Positions 47,766 to 59,335 are shown, counted from the stretch's first letter. The stretch is DNA of 64,000 nucleotides from Didymodactylos carnosus (GCA_905250885.1 CAJNOQ010000096.1:1-64000), one strand, 5' to 3'. Numbers and translations are program-made. The notes: generated by a model not told the origin, from the sequence alone.

Positions 47766-48270
47766 CGCAAGAAATCCGACACAACAGCTCGGGTGTTGTG
47801 TCGGATTTCTTGCGAGTCCCAGGACACATCAAAACGGGTTCAAGACTTCAGAATATAGAGTATTTAAGCTATTCTATATCCTATTTATAGAAGATCTTAA
47901 AAGAAAGTTTACAAAATTCTAAGATTTTTCAAAAGGGTTTCTGGAAAACCTATTAACACAAATATGCTTTTTCGATTTTTTCAATCTTATAATCCCATTT
48001 AGCGGAAAAAATCTACCAGGTCCTGAAGGTCTGAGCTTCTTCTTATGTTATTGAGTGAATAGTGAATTTTTTAATAGGTGAAAACAGCCTGAAAACCCAA
48101 ATTTTCGTAAAACTCGCTTTTCAGTAGACTTTTAGAATTTTTTCTAAGAACAAATATTGTCACAAGACTCAGCATGATCGATTACCTAGAGTCCATCCAT
48201 TTTCAAGGCTACCAATAGTCACCGAGTGCCAGTCGTGGGACTCGCAAGAAATCCGACACAACACCCGAGC
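47766..48270. repeat. inverted-duplication insertion inside the LINE
   Basis: LINE sequence CGCAAGAAATCCGACACAAC (47766-47785) is followed at once by a 34-bp inverted copy (47787-47820), then 416 bp of foreign sequence, then the perfect complement of that 34-mer (48237-48270), where the LINE reading resumes (TTPEPRKT). Thus one 20-bp LINE segment occurs three times: direct, inverted, direct. The filler contains repeat B (48051-48152). This looks like template switching during break repair or an insertion with a long target duplication, rather than a normal transposon end. Confidence 0.7.
48051..48152 (+). repeat. repeat B, copy 1
   Basis: GAGTGAATAGTGAATTTTTT, then a TGAAAA..CCTGAAA stretch and AATTTTCGTAAAACT. 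It recurs at 49991-50096 in the same orientation with roughly 80-85 percent identity. It lies in the filler of the inverted-duplication insertion. Unknown family. Confidence 0.65.
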
Positions 48271-49510
48271 CGCGGAAAACCAAGGTCTCACTTGACTATC
48301 ATTTTGAAGAGGATACCTTGGGCTATCATAGCATGGAAGAAAATCAATACAATCCTATTGAAAAGTTTTACACACGGTCTGGTTTTCCAAAGGTCATCTT
48401 GCTGTTTCTCTTTGGTTTTCAGTAAAAGCCGTTTTACTCAGCAAGGAAAACGAATTTTGATAAAAGCTCTACATATTTTTAAAGCTGGCGTGTTGGCCGA
48501 TCTGATGATGTGTGAATCATCGATATAGCCCTTCAGCTAAAAAACTAGATAGGTTTACAAAATGGGTCATACTCAGTTGACAGCCGTTGGTTTGGACGTC
48601 CATGGCGGACCACTGTTTACCTCTGAAATGAACTGAAAATCTTTTTCTAAATCAGTTTTCAATGCTGATTTAAAAAAATATAGCTCGAATCTTCCATCTT
48701 GCAATACAAGCTCAAAAAGTCAACTCCACCATAGAGGACGGTTTTTTGTATTTTTGAGGTCCTCTCAGTAATTTGAGTTTTTCTCCATAAAGAAATGGCT
48801 TTCGAAGGGTCGAAAGGTGTTATTCGTAATCAGCTCGTTAAGCTGAATCTGAATATGTATAATAATGCCAGAAACAAATTCCACTGAAATTTTGCATTAG
48901 CTGCACCTTACTACGTCTTCAAAATTTCGCAGCCAGTAACTTGGAAAAAGCTAATCATTCGGCTGTCATCTTTTTCGATATAAAACAAGCATTCGATTCT
49001 GTGTGGCATGATGGCCTAATATACAAACTCTTCGATTTGCACATACCACTCTATATCACGAAATGGATCATATCCTTCCTAGATGAACGGACAGCAGCAA
49101 TCGAACTCGAGAGTTTACTTGCGAAAAGTTCAACCTAAGGAGTGGAACACCGTAAGGTTCACCTTTATCTCCACTTCTGTACATTTTGTTTACCGCTGAC
49201 TCAATGAATGGAATGCCGGATCATATGTAACATGGCTTATTTGCCGACGATACGGCGCTCTGGTCAAGTTGCAACACTCTTTCGGGTTTGAACAAGCGAC
49301 TTCAGGAATGTATAAATGTTTTTGAACGTTGGTGTCAGACCTGGAAACTAACGTTACAGTCGACAAGGACAGAAATGATTCACTTTATCCCACATCTACG
49401 TAAACAATACAAAAATCCAGTCGAGGTGGCCCCTTTCTTTCGTCTACAATGCATTCATAGTTGCATGGATCTGTTGTTAATTATTATTTATCTGATTACT
49501 AGATATGCTA

Positions 49511-51643
49511 TAATCAATCACTAATAGGACCTACATCTGCCACTATTTTTTGAAATGATGTTGACAAAATATTTTCACATTATTCACTTGTGTTATCGTT
49601 TTTCTGGTGTTACGATCCGTATCAGAAGATATTATTTAGTTTTGTCTTTGAATACTGATGTTGTTGTAATGGTAAAAAATTTTGATGTTGAACGATAATT
49701 GGACGCTCTAGTCGATTATATTAAAGACTGATATTTGATTCAAGTGTTTAGAAATACAGATTTGTAGGAAGTATGAAAAAGAATTCATAAAGAGTGAAAG
49801 TGACAGAAATGCTTAAGAAACAATTTCTGAGCGTGTCGAGAAAATCGAGAAACCATGTTTTAGTTTTTCGGAAACTTTTGCGAAAAACTACGGAACCTTG
49901 TAAATTCTTTTTTGTGGATTTCTTATAAATAAAATATATAATAGTCTAAGTATTGTACATCCTGATGTTTCCAACTCATTCTTCGGTTTTCTGAGTGAAT
50001 AGTGAATTTTTTAATATTATGTGAAAAGAGCGTGGAAATCCTAATTTTCGTAAAACTTGATTTTCACTAGCTTTATAAATCCTTTTCTAAAACCAAAAAA
50101 TGTTTGCTTATGGAATCATAGCTCCAAGTCTCCTCTTTCGAATGCCGAAAACTGGAGCTCTCTAGGTGCTTTCCATCAAAAGTTATTGGAAAAATTGCAA
50201 AGTCCGTCCGTTCTTTGTTTGGACAGACAGTAATACAATTATTTACTACTTATTTTGTACGCCCGACTATTAATATCCTACCTATTCGTAAACGGTTTTC
50301 TTAACATGCTTTGACCTAGTGGTGATAAAACATGACTTTATACAAATGAAAATCATATTTAAAACAATTTTCACGAAAATACCAAATCTCATGGTACTCG
50401 TTGTTGAGCATTTTCCCACCTATTCCACCACCATTTGCATTTCAATGTATTATAGTGCATCTTGTAGCGAATAAAATTCTCTACAAGATGTTCTAAAAAT
50501 TTTTGTGACCCAATGAAATTTGTTGTCATAATAATTGTTTTACTAGAAAAATTGCCTTCCTTTTTTTTGTCTAATGGTACTTTGTTTAATTTTTTTCGGC
50601 AACGAAAAATTTATCTAAAACCAGAACAATATCAGGTTTTGTTGAGTTTTTTGTGCTCGTTCGAATGATGTGTAATTTAAGAAAATCAAATGTATAATAA
50701 TGTCGCTACAATTAAAAGTACAAGAAATACAGAATTCTTCAATTTTTGAAGAAAACTTTTGATACCTTTTTTTAAAATTTTTTTTTCTCAACGATGAAAA
50801 GTTTTTCAAAGGCTAAAAAGTCGGATTTATACGTAACTTTGGACGGGGAATTTGAAAATCGTATTTAAAAATAATTTTATTTTTCGAAGGTTTTATCGTC
50901 TTTTTACAGTATTCGCGATTTTCTTACGGAGTTTCTCTTAATAATATTGAGTAATGCTGCATTTTTTATCTGCTGATTAAAAAAAGTATATTAGTTTTTA
51001 TTGAGACTATAAAGTGAAAATAAAGTATAGTATATAACGTAAGTAACATCTGCATATTGACTCTCTTGAACAAAATGACATAAAACTACATTGTCAGGTA
51101 AATCGAGATGTTAAATTGAACATTCAAATTTTATTTGATTAGATCAAAAATCCAAATCCACTGTATAAACCACCATTTTGAGTACAAAAAGATATAGCAA
51201 TATCAATAATAAAAAATATGATAAAGAGTAAGAAAAATCCAGTCTAAATTTGAAATCAAACACTAAAAATTACTGAAATAGAAAGGATATACAATAATGT
51301 TGTGTAAGAGTGCAAGTGATTGTTTTCTACTAGTCTATATGAAGTTGTTTTAGATTGAAATAGAAATTATCTCATTTTAAAAGAGTTATGCACAATATAG
51401 CACCTAAGTGAAAATTCTCACAAAATGCTGGGACGGTAGTTTAAAGAAGAAAAAAACTATCCACCGTGATACCTAATGTGTTTCCTAGAATGATCTAAAA
51501 ACAAACAAGGGGTTAGAATTCAAAAAGAACAACAAAAACAGATAATAGAAGCTTGTGAATATCACTAAAGTCAATGAAAAAGGGCATTACTTTGTGTAAT
51601 TCCTACAACAAAAAAAAAATGAGAAAAACTGAAGAATTTCTCT
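49511..51643. other. gene-free stretch with repeat B copy
   Basis: Between the LINE and the 3' end of RCE1. Apart from repeat B at 49991-50096 nothing is recognised. The final 500 bp are probably RCE1 3' UTR. Confidence 0.4.
49991..50096 (+). repeat. repeat B, copy 2
   Basis: Matches 48051-48152 over about 100 bp (CTGAGTGAATAGTGAATTTT, AATTTTCGTAAAACTTGATT). No coding content or clear ends. Confidence 0.65.
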
Positions 51644-52767
51644 CTACCATGTATAAATTGTGTTATTAAAAAGTTGTGGTTCTGTTAGTATGTATAAATA
51701 TCGAAAAAATGTGTATAAACCCAAACAGTACAAAGTGAAAAATATGATTTTTTTTGTTAAACTAGGCATATATCTCAGTGCCATAATATCCGGTACGCCA
51801 AATGCATTGCAGAGTGAATGAACAAGAAATGATGGTAAAAAATGACCCGTGCGAAAAAATAAAAATGATGAATATAATCCGAATATATATGTATAAGAAA
51901 ACTGAAATAAATGATTAATCACTATCATTAATGATGAGAGATGTTGATCATTTGATTTGAAATGTTCTATCATATGATGAAAATGAGCTATACCAAAATA
52001 TAAAGGTGATAAAAATATGGATATTGGTATTCCCAAACATGGATATAACAAACATAACATTGACGAACGAAATACAAACTCTAAAATAAGACAAAATATA
52101 AATAACAAGAGTTTACATTATTTATAAACTATTTATGTTATTAGCACAGTAGAGAAAGTCCTAAGTATTACGAACCTTCTGTAAATGGTGCAACAAGATA
52201 ATTTCTAAGAAATATCAATCGATCTTTTAATTTGTCATATGATCGATATTTTGGTGAAAATGGAAAATAATATTGGATATAGTCGGCTAAATTGAATCTG
52301 TATACTCTGTAGAAAAAATAAATTGCTTGTACTGATGGTCCAAGAAATAAAATAAATGTTACTATCAATGGATATACAATTAAATTTATAAATGAGACGT
52401 TCGACCGAAATCCTAGCCATGTGTTTATTGTGGAACCCAATTCAGAGGTTGTTGTGGTTGAGATAATGGGTAAATAGAAATAAATGAGTGAACAAACAAT
52501 AAACACCGATATAAAACGACGTATAATAACGGGTGCATCATTTCGATTGTATCGTTGGGATGATGAACCAATATACAAACATATAACGTAGAATAAACCA
52601 AAACCAAAACAAATCAATAATGATCTAATGGAGGATAGTTGAAATATGACTGGTTTTGTTGTTTGTTTGCTCAATGCACCAAATAAAAATAAAAATAACG
52701 GAGGGGAATAACTATTAGTTGAAGAGTCCGACTCCGATTTATGATACATTGAATTATCGATAGACAT
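51644..52767 (-). CDS. RCE1: CAAX prenyl protease 2 (RCE1/FACE2)
   Basis: ER-membrane endopeptidase that removes the last three residues of prenylated CAAX proteins such as Ras. Two exons, 52767-52176 and 52080-51644, join in frame to give 342 aa (human 329). The intron falls inside the catalytic Glu-Glu motif: the joined protein reads APFTEEFVFRSSML, the hallmark of the CPBP/Abi family. Further conserved sites are GIAHFHHMIEHF (catalytic His) and FLVHSLCNAFGVPD (second His/Asn motif). At least seven hydrophobic segments span the protein. The donor is GTTCGT, weaker than neighbours that use GTAAGN. The ATG lies 3 bp after an acceptor-like TATTTTAG. The Ser/Tyr-rich N-terminal 20 residues are variable. 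The gene looks intact. Confidence 0.93.
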
Positions 52768-54064
52768 AATCTAAAATAAAATAGAGTAAAGCACATTTTT
52801 CGATACTTTTTGTCTGCAATTCAGATTTTTAGGCGGTGAGTGCCAGTAAGAGTTACATGTTTTCGTTTACACAAAAATTTTTGCATTTTGTCTTTCACGT
52901 TCTGGATTGAATTTTTTAACTAAAAGTGCATTTTCTAATCGTATGCATAAATCATCAAACTATCATAAACTTTAGATCAACAGGAAAAGGAGGCAAACAA
53001 CAAACACAGGAAAACAGCAACAACGTCAAATCGTCTTACTATTCTAATAAATGATCTACCAAATTTTAGACAAAACACCAGAAACATTCTAAAACAGTTG
53101 AGATTATGATCCATTTGGCGAACGGCATGTGAATTCACTTTATTAATCGTATAAAAAAACAAATAAAAATGATGCCTCAGAACTAGTTGTAGATTATGTG
53201 ATGGATCGACAGGCTACAACGTCGAAATTAAACAAAATCTAACAACATCATGAGAATAATATTCACAAGCAATCTGCGAAAAACGAATTAGAGCCCACAT
53301 CAGCTAGATTGGCTGTCAATCCTAGCGCACAGCTATCGAATAAACAACAAACTGTAAAATTTGATGCTCGCTTGTGCGCAGCTATGTTAACAAGATCATT
53401 CACTGAACAGTTTGGCACCCTTCATCAAAAAGACAGTTTATAATTCGTCTTATGAGCAACATTTTCGCGACAACATTTTATCGAGATAATGAACACATCT
53501 TAATAACGAATCTGTTACCGTGATAACAGGTAAAAAAAATGGACTGCCTGTAGACCAAAAATCAACATGGAAAGTCTTCTGCCTGTTCCTCACGTTCTAC
53601 ATCAAGATCTGTTAATGAAATAAAAGAGTTTAACTATCAGACTGGGCAATTTCTCGATAGTTTGTCAACGCTTATACAAAAAGATAATTCAATTTACTTG
53701 CGGACTGAAAAAATTCAAGCGATTATTCGGCATCGGATGGACCGCTGTTCGTGACTGTATCAAGCCGATTGTAGCATCCAGCTAATTCCATTGTTTTCAA
53801 TTCACTACAAGATAGTCAAGCATTATTTATGTTGATAGACGAAACAGGATTAGAAAATACAATTATGACCAATGAATGTAAGAATTCCATTACACTATTA
53901 AAATGGGCACAAAATAATAAATTTTGATGTTATATTCCATTTTGATTTGAAACAATGTGTGCTAGGTAAAAAAGAAATCCGGTATGTGTTTAATTGAAAA
54001 GAAAGATCATATTCATGAATTAAATTACGAGTGATTATATTCAATTTCATGTTCATATAACCAG
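52768..54064. other. RCE1 5' flank and decayed coding remnants
   Basis: From about 53190 to 53930 short coding-like stretches appear in several frames (for example SARLAVNPSAQLSNKQQTVK and ALFMLIDETGLENTI), broken by stops. They suggest an old mobile-element or gene remnant, but I cannot name the family; they may belong upstream of the Penelope-like element. Confidence 0.35.
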
Positions 54065-54335
54065 AACCTTTCTTAATGAAGCATGATTGTAGCCCGCAAA
54101 TTTCTGATTAAAATGAGACATTTCCCAGCTCTACACGACTTTTCTTTGTAAAGTTATAGAATTTATAAGAAGAGTCCTAAATTAATTTTTTCCTTCTTAT
54201 TTCTGTAGCTTTGAACTGACAATGAACATTTAGGGCTTTTCTTATAAATTCTATAACTTTGCAAAGAAAGATCGTGTAGAGCTGGGAGATGTCTCACTTT
54301 AATCAGAAATTTGCACGCTACAGTTAAGAAAGGTT
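54065..54335. mobile_element. 271-bp fold-back element
   Basis: Left end AACCTTTCTTAA, right end TTAAGAAAGGTT. Arms of about 110 bp share GCAAATTTCTGATTAAA and CCAGCTCTACACGA in opposite orientation, around a loop near 54185-54220. Arms are about 90 percent identical. The left arm has a few extra bases (ATGAAGCATGATTG region). No coding content; no clear target duplication. Confidence 0.78.
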
Positions 54336-54975
54336 TTATTTAATTTTTAGAGTTTCTGAAAAACTGTTTTTACAGAAAACCGGATCTTCAAGAGCCATGG
54401 TGGAAAATGCTTTATGCTATCATAATAAGCTCGTCGAGCTCTACAAATTAGGATACGCCGCATTGAAAAGTGAGAGTAAACACTCGGGGACCTTCTCTCG
54501 TGAGTGGAAATTATCAGAAATTCAACGGTTTTGACATGAATAATGTTCAAGTGAACAGGAATTGCTAAAGCCAATTGTAATTCAAATGGGGCAGAATTAT
54601 CTGGAAATCTATCATCTAATTGATCGAATAATGAACTAATATTTTCATTACAGACACTACGCTATTGTTAAGTATCCAGTTGATTTCATGGTCAGTGTGG
54701 ATAATTATAAATGGTGTTGGTGACGTCAATCGAATACAAACAATTTGCCAAGATAGATTAACGATTAACACGTTACCAGCATTATTCAATGGCCATTTGG
54801 TGTTGAAAGCTGATAAAGTACTCGTCGAAAAATTTTGTGTATTCTAGAATTATTCAGAAGAACAAGTTATTTGTGAATTACTAAATTATTGTTAGATGTA
54901 TCAAAATTACGAAATCAAACGTAGGTAGAGGAGCATGAAAGAAAGAAGGGAAAATTGAGTATAGAACTGCTACAA
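54336..54975. other. gap before the Penelope-like element
   Basis: Short overlapping frames on both strands (54347-54574 minus, 54665-54847 plus) without family resemblance. Possibly decayed retroelement sequence. Confidence 0.35.
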
Positions 54976-56535
54976 AAAACATAACAGATTTTTATGCAAA
55001 ATCTAACTTATTAATTGATTTTCGAGCTTTCGATGTAGATCTTACATTATCATCAGGAAGATGATATGAATTAAAAAATTAACAATAGCGTATCGGCGTT
55101 TAATTTACAACTAGCAATTTGTTAGGTTCCTTCCAGCTTCATGTCGAAAAATTATATTCAATGTGAAAGTGTAGCAGTGAATTCGCCTCTTGAACCTATT
55201 CATGACTAAGCTAGAAACAAAAATCAGTCGTTTTTCTTCTAAGAAACCATCAGTATGGCTGCGTTACGTTACGTCGATAATGTATTTTGTATATTTATAG
55301 TAAATCAAAACATTAATGACTTTTTTTACAACGTATTAATAAATGGTATGCTAATATAACATTTACTGTCGAAATGGAAAATCATGAACGTATGTCATTT
55401 TTAGATGTTTTAATAATTTATTAATAAATAAAAATTGTGACAGTTATGAAACAAACCATTTATCAAAAACCAACGAATAACAAGTTTATACTTGTTAAAT
55501 GGAAGTACTCAATGTCGTAAATATAAACTTGATATGATTAAATTAATAGTAATCAAAATTTTACCAATATGTTCATCATCATATTATTTCAAACTTGAAT
55601 TAAAAGGATTGATTAAAAAACAATGGTTATCCTGAACATATTATTCGGCGTGGTATTAAGGGAAGGCGAAGTAATAGCGAAACTCTTAATACAACAATAA
55701 CGGCAACAGACAACAAATAACAAAACAAAACAATAAATAATATAACAAAGACAATATTTTTTTAAAAATTGCATATTATGGACATAAATCAACAATATTA
55801 GAGGGATGAATGAAGAAATTATTTAACAAACTACAATCAAATATTCAAGTTAATATTCCATTGAGTAAGATATTCATATTAAAAAGTACCTTTCTACCAT
55901 TACAAAAAAGACATTGATGAAACCAAGCAACATAAGAAATTAGTTTATAAAGTATCATACAAAAACTGTAATAAAGTGTAGAATGGGAAAACTAGCCGAT
56001 TTCAACCCACATGTATGACTGAACATAAAATAGCTATTCGTAATATGGTACAAACATCAACAGTTTGTAAATTAAAGATTCAACATCAATTTGATTTCAA
56101 TAATGTCGAAAAATAATCACTGGAAGCGATGTACGATAAAGGAAAGTTTATTTACATACACAAGTCATGGTAAATCAATTGATGACGTTAAATATAAACT
56201 TAAAATTTTTGGGTGAAGATTACGTCGGTCCTACTTAAGTGACAATTTTTTCGTCCAGAAACACTTGTTCTACGAACACATGATATGTTTGTAGAAGATG
56301 GATATTCTTTCTTCTTATTTTTAATTAATGATAATATTCTTCTTGTTCATGTTTAAGTAATGACGTTGTACTTTTTCTTCTCTTTTATTTTTCTCCAGTC
56401 ACATCTACACACTATGTATATATTGTTAATTTTTTAATTCATATCATCTTCCTGATAATGATGTAGGATCTGTATCGAAAGCTCGAAAATCAATTAATAA
56501 ATTAGATTTTGTATAAAAATCTGTTATGCTTTTTG
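54976..56535 (+). mobile_element. Penelope-like retroelement fossil with GIY-YIG endonuclease
   Basis: Reverse-transcriptase traces (a WLRYVDN block like the RT YVDD motif near 55270, and FLDVLI near 55400) are followed by a GIY-YIG-type endonuclease trace (KLVYKVSYKNCNKVYNGKTS, about 55937-55996). RT followed by GIY-YIG is the domain order of Penelope-like elements. The element is bounded by inverted copies of a roughly 115-bp sequence, 54976-55090 and 56420-56535, sharing GATTTTCGAGCTTTCGA and the complement of ATCATCTTCCTGATAATG; terminal repeats in either orientation are known for this class. It is clearly broken, with multiple interruptions and an incomplete RT, and looks moderately old, while the end repeats remain similar. 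Confidence 0.7.
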
Positions 56536-57297
56536 TAATAGTTCTATAAGCAACTTTGAAAAATGGTCAGTATAAGTCGCACTAATCAACTATGATGATG
56601 GGTTGAAACCGATTATTTCGTCAAATGACGTGAGTTAAGCTAATGAAATTCAACGTCGCCATCAGAGTAATTGTTAGAGCTTGAGCGATAAACACGAGTG
56701 TTTGCTTTTTCAGCAAGTGTTGAATACATTAATGATCCCATCGAGTTTCGCAACATAGCTTCAGTTTTTGACCATGTGATCAAATTATGAGTAGAGAAAG
56801 AAGAATAGACGTGTTTAATAACTTATATAACTTCATTCTGACTTATATTATAGAGTATGATCCAACAGTTCAATTATTTCGTTGATCGTTATACATGAAT
56901 GATTGTACTCTTTTGTACTATTTATCTTTTTCGTTTACACTTCCAAGCCGTCGAACTCATAGAGAAGAATTACGCTTACTTTTCGTTTACTACTGTCCAA
57001 ATGTCATGTATAAGCCGCATTAATTTTAAAGATCTAAAAAACCAGTGTCAACTGGTCTATTGGTTAGTCGATTACTACCGATGGATATACAATTAAATTA
57101 GCCATAAATAAGGAAAATATTATGCTTTTGAATTTTAGTTTCCCCTCAGATATGTCAGTACTCCTTGTAGTTTTACAATTCACTAGTTACAGTTAACTAC
57201 ATTTAACTGCAACTAGTCCATACCCATTGGCTCGAATACCGGTCAGAAACACTGCTGCACATTTACTAGTAAGAAAGCTCAAGAAAATGAGACGTTT
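56536..57297. other. gene-free gap with small hairpin
   Basis: Holds a compact hairpin at 57183-57219 (ACTAGTTACAGTTAA, loop, TTAACTGCAACTAGT). No gene seen; the frames near 56899-57096 and 57193-57387 show no resemblance to known proteins. Confidence 0.4.
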
Positions 57298-57498
57298 ATT
57301 TCGTGTACTTTTTGTCGTGTACAATATGTAAGTGGATGTACAATGTACATTGGATGAAAGTTCTGGACTAAATAAGGGTAAAATCAAGTTTCATGAAAAT
57401 AAAAGATGAAACTTGATTTTACCCTTATTTAATCCAGAACTTTCATCCAATGTATATCCAACTTACATATTGTAGTAACCGACAAAAGTGCACGAAAT
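57298..57498. mobile_element. 201-bp fold-back element
   Basis: Arms of about 95 bp: left ATTTCGTGTACTTTTTGTCG to GGTAAAATCAAGTTTCAT, right complementary, ending TGCACGAAAT. The loop is only about 10 bp near 57395-57405. The inner 60 bp are almost perfect; the outer part has a few changes and a small GTACAAT duplication in the left arm. No coding content. Confidence 0.78.
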
Positions 57499-58335
57499 CT
57501 GCTAATGAGTCATGATATCCGGCGACCGCACTGTAACAAGAACTACTCCTTTTCTTGTTCCTAGATGTATACAGACCAAACCAAACCAAACCAGGTCGTC
57601 TACTGTGCGTTCTACTCTAGGCTAAAGTGGACAAAACATGCCTTTTATTTCAGTCAAAAACGTCTAAAACTTCATATACACGACACCCAACAGAAATGAG
57701 CGGTCGAGGTAACAATTTTAAAGAAGCAAGAATAAAAAAAAAGCAAAGAAGAGAATAGCTGAAATAGGAAAGAATTAACATTTATAATAATAAAAAAAAC
57801 ATATAAATTAGAGACCAACTGCCCTGCGGGAAGATTGGAAAGTCGACTGAGTAAAACGATAACAAGACGAAATTAGAAGATCCAGAAACGCAGTTGAAAC
57901 AGTTTGACTTGTCTTCAAGAAGAATGTACATTACTATATCAACTGATTCATTATCGTGTCATATATTCTACTACAGTATAGCTTTCGTCATATCGAGCAC
58001 TATAGCATATATTCACTATGAAATGAATCGCGCGACGATTAATTATCTCATAGGAGAAACGATAGAATTAACTCAAAAATATACTCATTTTGTGACACTA
58101 ATTATAGGATAACTAAACGGAATATCCGAAAAACTAACTTCAGATGCGTCAATCTACGACTTCTCTACGTTCGAATCATCTTTTTCCGAAATCTGTACGA
58201 TCAGAGATAACGGCTGGCTCGAAGAGAAAAAAGAATCTAGAAAGAAAGAAAAAACAGTTTTGCTAGGCAACGCTTGGAGTGAAGAGCAATAAGTCTAACT
58301 TATTAATCTAATATAAAAAATTAAAAAATGGAACC
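57499..58335. other. gene-free gap
   Basis: A short (CCAAA)n-like run at 57578-57592. The frame at 57894-58112 has no resemblance to known proteins. Nothing else supported. Confidence 0.4.
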
Positions 58336-58473
58336 TTGACGGTTGTCCCTTTTTTTACTGAGAAACTGATTTTACTGAACCTTTCTGATTGAGTGATAGA
58401 AAAATTTACGATCTGGTGACTCAGAAATCAGTTCAGTTCAGTTTCTCAGTAAAAAAAGGGATAACCATCTTAA
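58336..58473. mobile_element. 138-bp fold-back element
   Basis: Left GACGGTTGTCCCTTTTTTTA with CTGAGAAACTGA, right complement CAGTTTCTCAGTAAAAAAAG and GGATAACCATC. Arms about 45 bp, loop near 58385-58420 (CTGATTGAGTGATAG). No coding content. Confidence 0.7.
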
Positions 58474-58684
58474 CTGCAAAAGGCTTGCGTTGATTAGCTT
58501 GTCTTCCCCATCAATAGCAATTTGAACTGGTGATGGTAGTAAGGAGCATTCTGCAAGTGCGGTACTTAGTGACATCTCCCACAAAATTGTATATAACATG
58601 TTCAACTGTTGTTTCGAGACATCAATTTAAGTGCCATTTCAAGTAGCTAGATGGTCATATCCTAGTGGTTGTGCTTTTGCGCCC

Positions 58685-58734
58685 AAGTACTTCATTTTCA
58701 TAACGAAGCCGGTACCGCCTCTTTTGCAGAAATA
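58685..58734. repeat. fragment related to the 31.2-kb mariner-like MITE
   Basis: AAGTACTTCATTTTCATAACGAAGCCGGTA aligns with AAGTACTTCGTCTGCGTAAT and GAAGTCGGTACG at 31229 onward, including the CTTTT..CAGAAAT continuation. Ends are missing. Confidence 0.5.
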
Positions 58735-58754
58735 ACTTCCCAAGACGTCGAAAA

Positions 58755-59335
58755 CGGTGTAATTAATTGCCAATTAAATGCCATTGAATAAGCTGTTAAT
58801 AAGCATTTAAATGGCATTTTTATAACATTTGACCCCGTTTTTTGCCATTATAACTGGGAACGTTTAAATGCATTTATTTCGCATTTTTTTAAATGTCAAA
58901 AAAACAGTCAAATAACAGGCATTTAACTGCTACCAGTAACTCTACTGGTCACACTTTTTTGCCATTTAAATATCAATTATTAGACCGTTAGAAAATGTCA
59001 AAAAAATATCTTCTGAACCTGAGGTACTATCACCTGCATCGAGTCAAGAACCACAGACCACTTCGTCGAGGCAAGTTTCTGTGACTCGTATAATTGAAGA
59101 ACAGAAACACTCTAAATTATTTTAGGAAAATAAGAGTCATTTATACTATTCATGACGCCAGAATAAAACGGTGAATGACTTGGTGACCATAAACTGGCTG
59201 TTAAATGCCATTTTATGACCAGGTTTTTGCCATTTTGAAATGGAGAAAAAACGGACATTTAACGGCCACATTTATTTGGCATTAGTTAACGCGGTCTAAT
59301 AAATGGACGAAAATGCCATTTAATGGTGTCCGTAA
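58755..59335. repeat. element with reiterated AAATGGCATTT words
   Basis: About a dozen copies of AAATGCCATT, AAATGGCATT or TTTGCCATT in both orientations, in two blocks, 58755-58996 and 59190-59335. AGACCGTTAG (58982) and GCGGTCTAATAA (59290) mark matching inner borders in opposite orientation. Probably a non-autonomous DNA element with subterminal repeats; ends and target duplication not resolved. A spacer of about 190 bp separates the blocks. Confidence 0.5.

Larger units (their letters stand above)
47336..49510 (+). mobile_element. degraded non-LTR retrotransposon with endonuclease and RT
   Basis: Pieces of a LINE ORF2 in changing frames. The apurinic-endonuclease part is at 47336-47730 (LVLGDINTALESM, KLDWIIATTST, the catalytic NSGHKPL). 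A linker follows (RKKSDTT, then PEPRKTKVSLDYHFEED after 48262). The reverse transcriptase is at about 48940-49440: AVIFFDIKQAFDSVWHDGL (motif A), a GTP-GSPLSPLLYILFTADS block (B) and LFADDTALWSS (C with the Asp pair). Several stops and frame changes interrupt it, and the segment between linker and RT is rearranged. Motifs fit the jockey/I group better than RTE. It is not obviously the same family as the 3' ends at 3.9-6.2 kb. Confidence 0.8.

Noticed and set aside
54976-56535. DNA transposon with about 115-bp terminal inverted repeats
   Set aside because: RT-type and GIY-YIG-type traces between the repeats fit a Penelope-like element better, and that class is known to have end repeats in either orientation.
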